From Acidobacteriota bacterium (GTDB lineage Bacteria; Acidobacteriota; Vicinamibacteria; Marinacidobacterales; Marinacidobacteraceae), in contig JAJEFG010000082.1 of assembly GCA_022820545.1 (NCBI GenBank), positions 1 through 64,000 on the forward strand: 64,000 nt of DNA, in the 5' to 3' direction. Position 1 is the stretch's first letter, and each line of letters begins with the position of its first letter. Of the stretch, positions 25,146-33,264 are shown piece after piece. The translations under genes and the position numbers were made by a program. The notes beneath the pieces were generated by a model. That model was given only the letters and a program-made list of their open reading frames with translations, did no database searches and was not told the origin of the DNA.

Positions 25146-27404
25146 ATGCAATTCGACGACTTCAGACGGGTCGTAACCTGTTTCGCCGATCGCGTGGACG
25201 ACGTCGCCGCTCACCGCGGTGAGCTCCTGGTACAGATCCGGGACGAGACGATCAACGTCAAGCTACATCAGCGGCCGGACGGCTTGTTGGTCGAGGAACT
25301 GGATGAGCGCATGCCGGCGGCGCGTTGGATCATCAACCGACTCGCTCGAATTCCGCTGCTCGCAGACCGGATCTGTTCGTATGTATCGCCACCGACGGCT
25401 TTCGTACCGCCGTCCGGACGCCTGCTCCTGAACCCCAATGAGAGCACGTCCGCGGGGGACCATTCCTGCGACGACACCGAGCAAGCACTCACAGAGGTTC
25501 TCAGCCGCCGGCCTGCAGGAACCACCTCCGTCTTGTACCTCACTTCCGACGCGGGTGAGGGAAAGACGTCGCTGATCAATAGGGTGGCGGTTCGACAGGC
25601 GGAAGCGTACAGGGCAAAACAAACCGACTGGCTCTTGGTGCCGGTCCCGTTGGGGGGCCGTACCTTCTTGCGATTCGACGATGTTGTCGTCTCTGCGCTT
25701 GTAAACCGGCTCCGCTTCCAGCTCCTGTACTACGATGCCTTTTTGGAACTGGTCCGTCTCGGCGTTCTCGTGCCCGCCTTTGACGGCTTTGAGGAAATGA
25801 TCGTCGAGTCCACTTCCGGAGAGGCCCTTTCTGCCCTCGGTGGCCTGGTAGGCAGGCTGCGTTCCGCCGGCACGGTACTCGTGGCCGCGCGCAAGGCCTA
25901 TTTCGACTATCCGAATTTCGGCTCCCATGCGAGGCTTTTCGACAGCATCGGGTCAAAGAGCGAAGTGGCGTTCGGACGCCTCTCGCTCAATCGCTGGGAT
26001 CATCAGACCTTCGCCAAGTACGCGACAGAAAGACGAATCCACGATCCCAGTCGCCTGTATACCAGCGTTTCTGATCGTCTCGGAGAGACGCATCCCATCC
26101 TGACTCGTGCGGTGCTGGTAAAGCGATTGCTGGACGTCGCGACCGAAGGGGACGACCTCCCTGCGCTTCTGGCGCGTATCGGACAGGACGAGCGCGACTA
26201 CTTCCGTGACTTCGTTTCCAGCATCGTGGAACGGGAGGCAGTCAAGTGGCAGGACAGGTCAGGTGACGGGTCGGGCGCACTGTTGACGACTGATGAACAT
26301 CATGAACTGCTGTCCATGCTTGCACGGGAAATGTGGCTGAGCGCGACAGACGAACTTGGAATCGACCTCCTGACGCTTGCCGTGGATATGTTCGCCGAGG
26401 ACAAGAATCCGACCGTCGCGCGGCAAATCCAGGAACGCATCAAGCAGCACGCGCTTCTTACCGTCACTCGAATGGGTCGCACGACGTTGGTCTTCGACCA
26501 CGAGGATTTTCGAGTCTTCTACCTCGGGCGGGCGTTGGGCTGCGCTCTGGTAAACGGCGACACCGGTGCGGTGCGGTCGCTGTTGGACAAGGCGGGCCTG
26601 CCTGGCTCGGCGGTGGCAGAGGCAGCCAGCTTCGTCCGACACTCCGACACGATGTTGGAGTCTGTCCTCGCACTGCTCCAGACCCTGGCTGACGAGGCCC
26701 TTTTCGCATCGTTCGAGCGGGAGAACTGTGGAGCGTTGGCGATGTGTCTGCTGGACCGGGAGGTTGGCCCGTACGAAATCCGGAACATGAGTTTTCCGAC
26801 TGCGGCTTTGCGCGGACGACACCTGGATCGCGTTACGGCGTCCAGGTCGTATTTCCACGCCACGGGTTTGACGGGAGCGACACTACACGGTTGCAGTTTT
26901 CGGGACTGTCACTTCGAGCGGTTCGACGTTGACGGATCAGAAACTGTGTCTGACACAACACTCGACGAAGCGTGCCATGTAGACAGTGTCGTTCGTATGG
27001 GGAAGAACGACGAAGATCCGATCACATGGTTCGACCCAGCGAACATTCAACGCTGTCTGCGTACTTCTGGGTTCGACTTCAAGGACCGCGAGGATGCGCA
27101 GGCTGCAGGCGGCGCGGAGCTTGAGTTCGACGACGATCTGATCGTCGTACAGCGGTTTCTGCGAACATTTCTGCGAGCGACCGGACTGAATGAGATGACC
27201 ATCAGGCAGCGCTTGGGTGTCAAGGCCAACCACTTCTTCAAGGATCTGCTGCCGCCACTTTCCCAAGCGGGTGTTGTGCAGGAGGTCCAGTACGAGGGTC
27301 ATGGTAACCAGCGTCGTTTCCGGCTAAGCGTGCCAATGACCCAGATCGAGGAAGCAATGAGCGCGTCACACGGAGAGTTCAAGCGCTTCCTGAGAGAGCT
27401 CTAG
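25146..27404 (+). CDS. NACHT-type NTPase with pentapeptide repeats and C-terminal winged helix
   Basis: A 752-residue STAND-like protein. Domains in order: an N-terminal ~110 residues of unknown type; Walker A TSDAGEGKTSLI near 132-143; NACHT Walker B VPAFDGFEEMI near 208-218; VLVAARKAYFDY sensor region near 240; the end-of-NTPase block FDHEDFRVFYLGRALG near 455; pentapeptide-like repeats (AALRGRHLDRVTASRSYFHA, then TGLTGATLHGCSFRDCHF) at about 548-595; and a winged-helix tail (MTIRQRLGVKANHFFKDLLP, then GNQRRFRLSVP) near 675-730. NACHT proteins of this kind are sensors in anti-phage and regulatory systems. It follows the NYN gene by 11 bp. GC is lower than in the flanking cassette. The combination with NYN is not one that I recognise as a named system. 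Confidence 0.78.
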   Translation: MQFDDFRRVVTCFADRVDDVAAHRGELLVQIRDETINVKLHQRPDGLLVEELDERMPAARWIINRLARIPLLADRICSYVSPPTAFVPPSGRLLLNPNESTSAGDHSCDDTEQALTEVLSRRPAGTTSVLYLTSDAGEGKTSLINRVAVRQAEAYRAKQTDWLLVPVPLGGRTFLRFDDVVVSALVNRLRFQLLYYDAFLELVRLGVLVPAFDGFEEMIVESTSGEALSALGGLVGRLRSAGTVLVAARKAYFDYPNFGSHARLFDSIGSKSEVAFGRLSLNRWDHQTFAKYATERRIHDPSRLYTSVSDRLGETHPILTRAVLVKRLLDVATEGDDLPALLARIGQDERDYFRDFVSSIVEREAVKWQDRSGDGSGALLTTDEHHELLSMLAREMWLSATDELGIDLLTLAVDMFAEDKNPTVARQIQERIKQHALLTVTRMGRTTLVFDHEDFRVFYLGRALGCALVNGDTGAVRSLLDKAGLPGSAVAEAASFVRHSDTMLESVLALLQTLADEALFASFERENCGALAMCLLDREVGPYEIRNMSFPTAALRGRHLDRVTASRSYFHATGLTGATLHGCSFRDCHFERFDVDGSETVSDTTLDEACHVDSVVRMGKNDEDPITWFDPANIQRCLRTSGFDFKDREDAQAAGGAELEFDDDLIVVQRFLRTFLRATGLNEMTIRQRLGVKANHFFKDLLPPLSQAGVVQEVQYEGHGNQRRFRLSVPMTQIEEAMSASHGEFKRFLREL

Positions 27405-27834
27405 TAACGGGGTCGGAAGTACAAGCCACCGGGGAGCGCTTGGTACCCCATGGTCACGCAAAGTCGTCTTGCGTTGTCCCTTGGGCGGTAGCCGCCGGTT
27501 CCTTCGCGCCCCGACGACAGAGACGTCACTACCGAGTCGAGGTCCCGTCGGGCGGAATGTCGAAGAAAAGTGAGGCGGACCCCGCGTGAACGCAATGGGG
27601 AGCCTCTCCAATCGAGTCAACACGAGTGATTTCACTCATATGGTCGTTTCATCACTCCGCTGAAAGAGTCCGATATGGAGAAAACACCGCCGCGATGCCA
27701 ACCGGAGGCCGGCGTCCGGTCCGGTCCGTCACTCGCCCTGATGGAGACGCGGTTGCGCTGATCTTCGGGCAGCGGTGCCGGTGTAACACCGGCGTTCCCC
27801 GCCTCTCCGCCGTGGCGCCATCGGGAGGGCCACC
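27405..27834. other. Intergenic region with palindromes, no supported gene
   Basis: This 430-bp gap between the NACHT gene and the end of cassette copy 2 holds no convincing gene. A perfect palindrome GAGTGA-TT-TCACTC lies near 27625. On the minus strand it is preceded by ATAT and resembles the cassette operator (ATATTGAGTGAATCAC). An ATG there opens only a 36-codon frame. A second palindrome, GCCGGTGT-A-ACACCGGC near 27776, is listed separately. The DNA looks like decayed sequence. Confidence 0.5.
27771..27798. repeat. REP-like palindrome, variant
   Basis: AGCGGTGCCGGTGTAACACC followed by GGCGTTCC is a variant of the palindromic element found repeatedly at 43-60 kb (CGGTGCCGGTCTGGAGACCG then GCGTTCC). 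The stem GCCGGTGT/ACACCGGC is perfect with one central base. It lies 37 bp beyond the stop codon of cassette copy 2 and could also work as a weak terminator. It is the only member seen inside the defence island. Confidence 0.6.
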
Positions 27835-30800
27835 TTACGCGCGAGCGTCGGCGGAGAACGAATGCCGTTGGCCTGGCTCGCCGACGGGCCGGGTGACATC
27901 AACAACACGCACGTCGATCTTCGACCCGCTGGCGGCTGGCAGCGTCTCTTCAAGGGCCTGCTTCAGCGTTTGTGGCGTCTGTACCAACTGGCCGGACGGC
28001 CCCTTGGGAATCCGTTGCCCGCCGAACCAGAGGACGAGGTAGATCCCGTGTCCGTCGGCGGCGGGGAGCGTCGTGTACTTCGCGACGAGTTGGTCGGAAA
28101 CGGCGGTCCAGAGGCCGCGATGGCCCTCGCGCTTGATTTCGATGGGCACTGTGAAGCCGCTGTACGACACCCGAAGGTCGCTGCGGGTGTTGTTCGCGTG
28201 CTGCGCTTCGGGCGCCACGGTGATCCGGTCGTCCAGCCTGGTGCGCAGCTCGCGCAGTACGAGATCGCGGCACGAGTTCTCCGACCTGGGGCTCGTGGGG
28301 CGGCCGTAGCCATCCACGTTCCAGAAACCGCGCCAGATGTTCTCGTCCCCACGGCACACCTCAGCGGCTAAGTCGTCGAGATGGTCGGTGACGAGCGCCA
28401 GAAGATCAGTGGCCTTCGTCGGGACCCCCCCGCGCAACGCTTCCGCGACGCGCTCTACGGAGGCAGGCGCGTACCCGGCGTCGCGGCTCTCGGTGCGCTG
28501 CCGATCGCGCGCCAGTTCCACTGTTCTCCTCCAATCCGCCAAGGCCGGATCCGCGAGCAGCGAATCGAGCGACTGTCCCGCAGCGGCGCCCGGTTGCGTG
28601 CCGAGGGCCTGGATGAACCCGCGCGTGCGCGCAGCGGCCCTTTCCGGAAGGCCCACCCAGCCCTCCTTCCACTCTTCATCCGGGGCAAACATCGGTCCGA
28701 ATCGCGTGATCAGCAGACTGAGGGTTGCGGCGTCGGTATCCGCGTCCGGGAACGACGTGCCCCAATCAGGAAACAGGAATACCGCCGCTTCCCGCGTGGC
28801 CTCGTCCCGGCCGCGGGTGAACTCGTCGAACCGGGACCGGTAATCATCCGGCGCCGCAGCCAGACCGGCCGCGAGCCAGTGCGCCCGCTGTGCGGCGGTC
28901 ACGCTCTTCGATCCGACTTTCCTGGCGATGATCCTGCGAAGTTGTGTCCGGCCGGCGTGTCCAAGCGCTGCCCAGAGCAGGCAGTCGAGGACCCGGAGTT
29001 GCGGTCCCCGGCCACGCACCGGGAATCCTGTCAAAAGCGGCAGTGCGCTCCGGTGCGCGACTTCCGCGTGATCCGCGTCGGTGACCAGACGATCCAGGTG
29101 CACCAGGCTGTCGCTGCCCGCGACGATCTCGGGCTTGGCCCAGCGGACCAGGACTTCGGCGACCAGGTCCGGGCGCGACCGCACGAGCTTCCGATACCAC
29201 GGCGGCAACTCCAAGCGACCGGTCGGGACGGTGAAGTAGAGAGCCAAGGCAGTCCGCCGTTGGATGTCATCGAGCGCCGCGAACTCTGCCGGATTCTCCC
29301 GCTCCATCACTTCGAGTCCGGCGAGGAACGGCAACGCGAGGTAGTGAGACCGCGATTCGGCGCGCAGCCGAAGAACTTCCGCCACGTCGGGGAGGTCCTC
29401 CCGATGCGGGACGCCGCGCAGCCCGCGGAGCACCGCCTCCGCGAGGGCCGCATCGGAGAACCAGACCCGGCGACCCCGAACAACGAAGTACTGGTTCAGA
29501 GTCCCAAGATATGCGCCCGCCAGGGCGTGCAGCAGCTCGGGCGACGCCCGATTCTCGTGGAGCGCCTCCGCCTCTGCACGCACCTGATCCTCCCACTGCG
29601 CCTTCTGCTTGCTCCGCTCCGCTGCGGAGTCCTTTTCCCGCCGCTTCCGGTCCAGAAACCGAGTCGCCAGCGGGGTCTGCAGCAAGTCCGGGAGCCGCAC
29701 TGCCAGATGCCCGGACCAACGGGTCCGCTCGGTGAGTTCCTCGAACGTGATTCCCTCTTCGGCCGTGCGCTGGATGGCCTGTCCGAGCAGCCATTCGGCC
29801 AGTCCGGGGCGAGCGTCCGCAAAACCCGCCGCCTGGTCCAGACAGAACCTCCCGAAGTCGTCCGGCAGCGGTGCCGCGTACAGCGTCTCGACGGCCTCGT
29901 AGGCGCAGACCGGGAAGTCCTCCGCCTCCGGACACCGCGTGAGTCCCTCCAGCAAGAGCGCCTTTTGGAGATCGGGACGCTGCTCAAGGAATGCGCGGAT
30001 CGCGCGCACCGATTCGGCGGCGCCCGGACCCCCGGACCACGACGCCGCACCCATGCGGAGCCAGTCGTAGAGCCGGGGCGGAAGGACCTGGTCGCCCACG
30101 GATTCCAGCGTCCGGGCGACCAGGCGGAGAGGAAGATCGTTGAGGAACTGCGCGTCGAGTGCCGGTCGCAGTCCCGGCAGCCTGACGCCGAGGCCTTCCA
30201 ACAGGTCGGGGAGACGCTGCGCCGGAGTCTGCTCCAGAAGGTCGAACCACCAGAATCGGTAGTACCTGCCGACAAGTTCGTCCGGCTGTTCGAGCAGGTA
30301 GTTCCAAAGTTCGTCAGGCGAAATCTCCTCGGGGTACATCCGCGCCAGCAGGGTCCCAAGGAGTTCCCGGTCAGCGTCACGGACGGCGCCTCGGTGGATG
30401 TCTCGCAGGAGTCGGCGCGCGTCCTCCCGCCGCCCTGCGTCATCGGAGCAGTTGTGGAAGAAGGCGTCCAGAGCCCGCCGGTTGGCGACGGACCACCGCG
30501 TCTCGTCGCGGGAGATCTCGAGAAGCGGGTCGGCGAATTCCGGCATCGGTTCGCCGAGTGCCAGCGCCCGGAGCACAAAACCGGTGACAACCTGGTCGGC
30601 GTCCTCACGCCCCGGTGCTTCAAGGACATGTCGGAGCGCCGCCGCTAATTCGGGGACCGCGAGGGGCCGCAGTGCGTCTTCGGGCAGCCGTCCGGCATCC
30701 AGTTTCGGATCCTGAGCGTGAATCCGGTCCAGAAGTCGCGCCTTCTCGCCGGGTGAGAAATCGTGGAGGTCGCCGTAAGCCGCCATACCGACCGGGTCCC

Positions 30801-31890
30801 GTTCGACCAGGCGCGCCCGCGCCGGCCGGCAGTGGGCCGCAAGCCATGCGGCAAGACCGCGGAGGGGCGTTGGCGGGGCGCCGTCCCGCGCCGTCATGAG
30901 GGCGAACACGCGGCCGATGGGCAGGCCGCTCTCGATCCTCCCGGCGAGGTGCCGCGCTCCCAGGAACTCGGCGATCTGGCGGTGATGGGGTGCGAACCGC
31001 CGGATGCCGGCGGGGGCGGCCTCGGTGAACAGCTTGGTGTCGAGCGCGGCCCGCGCCAGGCTCTGATCGGTGGGACGGAAGTCGTCCAGCGGCGGGTAGT
31101 CGTCATCCGACGACGAGGCGTCGAGCGAACATCCGGCCGCGCCGGAGAGCAGCAGCGTCGCGCAGAACTCGGCGGCGGCGTCCAGAACATCGGAAGGGTT
31201 TGGCTGGTCCTGCGCAGCGTCCCGGTGCTCGGCGTTGCTCTCGCCAGCCATACGGCGGCATGCGGTCTCGAAAGCCTCCCGGCGGCTTGCGGGCCAGTTG
31301 CGGCCGGCGGCGAACGCCCCGATGAGGATTTCAATGCCCTGCGGGTTCCGCAGCCACCCGGACAGACCCTTCTCCCGGGCGGACTTCAGGAAACGCCGGG
31401 CCTCGGCGCCGCCCAGGTTCGCTTCCAACAGGTTCTCGATGTCGGGATCGCGGAGCGGATCGAGCCGAAGGACCGTGACGCTTTCGTCCGGGGAGACCAC
31501 CCGCAGGCGCTCCCGATCGCTCGCAAGCCAGTCCGCGGCGCGGCACGAGAGCCGGAATCGCGGCCGTCCGAGCGCATCGAGCTGCCGCCGAATCTCGTCG
31601 AGCGGCATCCGCGGATCGCCGCTCCCCGCTCGGACTTCGTCGAGCCCGTCGAGGAAGAGCGTCTTCCCGGACCAGTCGGGCGCGCGGGTTTCGGCGAACG
31701 CGAGGAAGTCCCGAACCGGAAGGAAGAGCGCGTCGGCCCCGAGAGCGGCTCGCTCGCGCTCGAACTCGCTGGTTTTTCCCGCACCCGGATCGCCGAGTAG
31801 CACGAACGCCGGCGCGTCGCGGAAGGCGGCAAGCGGCCGTGGGCGGTCGCTGCCGGCCACGGTGACGGTGCGGGGTACGAGGCCCTTCAT
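27835..31890 (-). CDS. NACHT/STAND-like NTPase with C-terminal PD-(D/E)XK nuclease motif, cassette copy 2
   Basis: A 1351-residue paralogue of the protein at 3141-7394, alike along its full length and perhaps 75-80 percent identical by eye. Walker A GDPGAGKT and Walker B LFLDGLDEV are conserved, as are HRQIAEFLGARHLA, the ~900-residue helical middle and the nuclease motif RSDLRVS ... PIEIKREGH. This copy keeps its own stop, ending VVDVTRPVGEP and a short Ala-rich tail, and so shows what copy 1 has lost. The start ATG at 31890 overlaps the DUF4143 stop by 4 bp; an open frame extending further upstream to 32535 lies in the wrong frame of the DUF4143 gene and is rejected. The level of divergence means that the duplication is old or that the copies were acquired separately. 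Confidence 0.87.
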   Translation of the reverse strand: MKGLVPRTVTVAGSDRPRPLAAFRDAPAFVLLGDPGAGKTSEFERERAALGADALFLPVRDFLAFAETRAPDWSGKTLFLDGLDEVRAGSGDPRMPLDEIRRQLDALGRPRFRLSCRAADWLASDRERLRVVSPDESVTVLRLDPLRDPDIENLLEANLGGAEARRFLKSAREKGLSGWLRNPQGIEILIGAFAAGRNWPASRREAFETACRRMAGESNAEHRDAAQDQPNPSDVLDAAAEFCATLLLSGAAGCSLDASSSDDDYPPLDDFRPTDQSLARAALDTKLFTEAAPAGIRRFAPHHRQIAEFLGARHLAGRIESGLPIGRVFALMTARDGAPPTPLRGLAAWLAAHCRPARARLVERDPVGMAAYGDLHDFSPGEKARLLDRIHAQDPKLDAGRLPEDALRPLAVPELAAALRHVLEAPGREDADQVVTGFVLRALALGEPMPEFADPLLEISRDETRWSVANRRALDAFFHNCSDDAGRREDARRLLRDIHRGAVRDADRELLGTLLARMYPEEISPDELWNYLLEQPDELVGRYYRFWWFDLLEQTPAQRLPDLLEGLGVRLPGLRPALDAQFLNDLPLRLVARTLESVGDQVLPPRLYDWLRMGAASWSGGPGAAESVRAIRAFLEQRPDLQKALLLEGLTRCPEAEDFPVCAYEAVETLYAAPLPDDFGRFCLDQAAGFADARPGLAEWLLGQAIQRTAEEGITFEELTERTRWSGHLAVRLPDLLQTPLATRFLDRKRREKDSAAERSKQKAQWEDQVRAEAEALHENRASPELLHALAGAYLGTLNQYFVVRGRRVWFSDAALAEAVLRGLRGVPHREDLPDVAEVLRLRAESRSHYLALPFLAGLEVMERENPAEFAALDDIQRRTALALYFTVPTGRLELPPWYRKLVRSRPDLVAEVLVRWAKPEIVAGSDSLVHLDRLVTDADHAEVAHRSALPLLTGFPVRGRGPQLRVLDCLLWAALGHAGRTQLRRIIARKVGSKSVTAAQRAHWLAAGLAAAPDDYRSRFDEFTRGRDEATREAAVFLFPDWGTSFPDADTDAATLSLLITRFGPMFAPDEEWKEGWVGLPERAAARTRGFIQALGTQPGAAAGQSLDSLLADPALADWRRTVELARDRQRTESRDAGYAPASVERVAEALRGGVPTKATDLLALVTDHLDDLAAEVCRGDENIWRGFWNVDGYGRPTSPRSENSCRDLVLRELRTRLDDRITVAPEAQHANNTRSDLRVSYSGFTVPIEIKREGHRGLWTAVSDQLVAKYTTLPAADGHGIYLVLWFGGQRIPKGPSGQLVQTPQTLKQALEETLPAASGSKIDVRVVDVTRPVGEPGQRHSFSADARA

Positions 31891-33131
31891 TCCGGCGCGA
31901 CCCAGTGCCCGGCGGGGTGCGAAAGAAAATCCGCCAGGGAAAGGCCCCCCGGCCCCACGAGGACCGTGCGGGCGCGCTCGTAGCGCTGCCGGAACGCGGC
32001 CAGGGCGCGGCCGCTCGAACGGTCGCGGCCAGTCTTGACCGCGGCCAGTTTCGGGCCACGCTCGATGACGAAGTCCACCTCGTGCGCGTCGTCCCGCCAG
32101 TAGTGCACGCGCAGGCCGATCTCTCCGGTGTTGACGAGGTGCGCCCCGACCGCGGTCTCGACGACCCGGCCCCAGAACGTGCGGTCCGCCTGGGCCTCTT
32201 TGAAGGTGTAGCCGGAAGCCGCCGTCATCAACGAGGTGTCGAGGACGTTCAGCTTGGGACTCGCGGCCCGGTCGGACAGCGGCCCCGCGTAGCGCGCGAG
32301 CCCGGCGACCAGCCCGACGCGCGCCAGCAGGTCGAGATACCGCGCCAGCGTCGTGGTGTTGCCGGCGTCCCGGAGCTGGCCGAGCATCTTGTTGTAGGCG
32401 ACGATCTGCCCGGACATCCGGCAGGCAAGCCAGAAGAGGCGCGTCAGCAGCGCGGGCCGGTCCACGCGGGTCATCGCCAGCACGTCGCGTTCGACGCTGG
32501 CGTCGGCGATGGCGCGGCGCACGTAATCGCGCCACTCCGGCGGGGTTCCGATGTGCCGCGCCGCGCCGGGGTAGCCCCCGTAGAAGACGTAGCGGCCGGC
32601 ATCGAAACCGAAGGCCGCGGCGACCTCAGGGAACGACCACTGCGCCACCGGGATCGTCTCGAAGCGTCCGGCCAAGCTCTCGTTCAGGCCTTGCTGCATC
32701 GTCATGGGGGATGACCCGGAGATGACGACCCGCAGGGGACGGTCGGCGAAGCGGTCCGCGTCCCAGAGTCCCTTGACCACTTCCGACCAGCGGGGGACCT
32801 TCTGGATCTCGTCGAGGGCCAGCACGAAGCCGCGACCCGCGGCGGCCTCCTCCCGTGCGCTCTCCCAGCGCTGGACGACCCAGCGTTCGTCCCGCATGGC
32901 GGCCGGGAAGGGATCGGTGCGGGGCGCTGCGAGCGACCTACCGCCCGCCGGCGAACGGTCGGGCTCGTCCACCGCGATGTAGCGAAACGGCATCCCGCAG
33001 CGGGCGAGCGCCTGCCGGATGATGGTGGTCTTGCCCGTCTGTCGAGGGCCGAACACGGCGACGATCCGGCGCGGCGTCTCGCGGAGGCGGTCGGTCAGGC
33101 TGGCAACCTGGCTGCGCTCGAAACGGGGCAT
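31887..33131 (-). CDS. DUF4143-family ATPase, cassette copy 2 (nuclease-like Glu-x-Lys lost)
   Basis: A 414-residue paralogue of the protein at 7391-8644. Walker A FGPRQTGKT and Walker B FVLALDEIQ are intact, as are the middle region and HEVDFVIERGPKLAAV. The next residues are KTGRD, where copy 1 has EVKTGRD. GTC GAG GTC AAG has become GTC AAG, a 6-bp in-frame loss that looks like slippage between the two GTC codons. It removes the Glu of the Glu-x-Lys motif. ATPase function should persist, but any DUF4143 nuclease activity is probably lost. The gene has no Shine-Dalgarno sequence and shares the leaderless-type promoter of copy 1. It is divergent from the giant helicase gene, 133 bp apart. 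Confidence 0.88.
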   Translation of the reverse strand: MPRFERSQVASLTDRLRETPRRIVAVFGPRQTGKTTIIRQALARCGMPFRYIAVDEPDRSPAGGRSLAAPRTDPFPAAMRDERWVVQRWESAREEAAAGRGFVLALDEIQKVPRWSEVVKGLWDADRFADRPLRVVISGSSPMTMQQGLNESLAGRFETIPVAQWSFPEVAAAFGFDAGRYVFYGGYPGAARHIGTPPEWRDYVRRAIADASVERDVLAMTRVDRPALLTRLFWLACRMSGQIVAYNKMLGQLRDAGNTTTLARYLDLLARVGLVAGLARYAGPLSDRAASPKLNVLDTSLMTAASGYTFKEAQADRTFWGRVVETAVGAHLVNTGEIGLRVHYWRDDAHEVDFVIERGPKLAAVKTGRDRSSGRALAAFRQRYERARTVLVGPGGLSLADFLSHPAGHWVAPE

Positions 33132-33175
33132 CGCAGGAAATTAGCGTAAATGTTGTGATTCACTCAATATCGTAA
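33132..33175 (-). promoter_or_regulatory. Promoter and operator-like palindrome of cassette copy 2
   Basis: On the minus strand TTGAGT, 16 nt, GCTAAT lie just before the ATG at 33131, and the block matches 8645-8690 at nearly every position. The 21-bp palindrome at 33150-33170 keeps the outer arms ATnTTG/CAAnAT; its centre here is GTGA-A-TCAC. TTTACG also occurs twice, 26 bp apart. The DUF4143 gene is probably leaderless, since no Shine-Dalgarno sequence lies between promoter and start. Confidence 0.6.
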
Positions 33176-33264
33176 ATTTGAAGCTCGAAACATCGCCGGC
33201 GTCTATCACGGCGGTACGATGGAATCCATGAGGTCTCAACGTTGACCCGCGAGGAACCCGACCT

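Noticed and set aside
28381-30648. Long plus-strand frame antisense to the STAND gene (similar one at 2505-6623)
   Set aside because: Both copies show it only because GC-rich coding DNA leaves the opposite frame open. The product has no recognisable domain.
31891-32535. Upstream extension of the cassette copy 2 STAND gene
   Set aside because: It lies in the wrong frame of the DUF4143 gene. Copy 1 and the 4-bp overlap fix the start at 31890.
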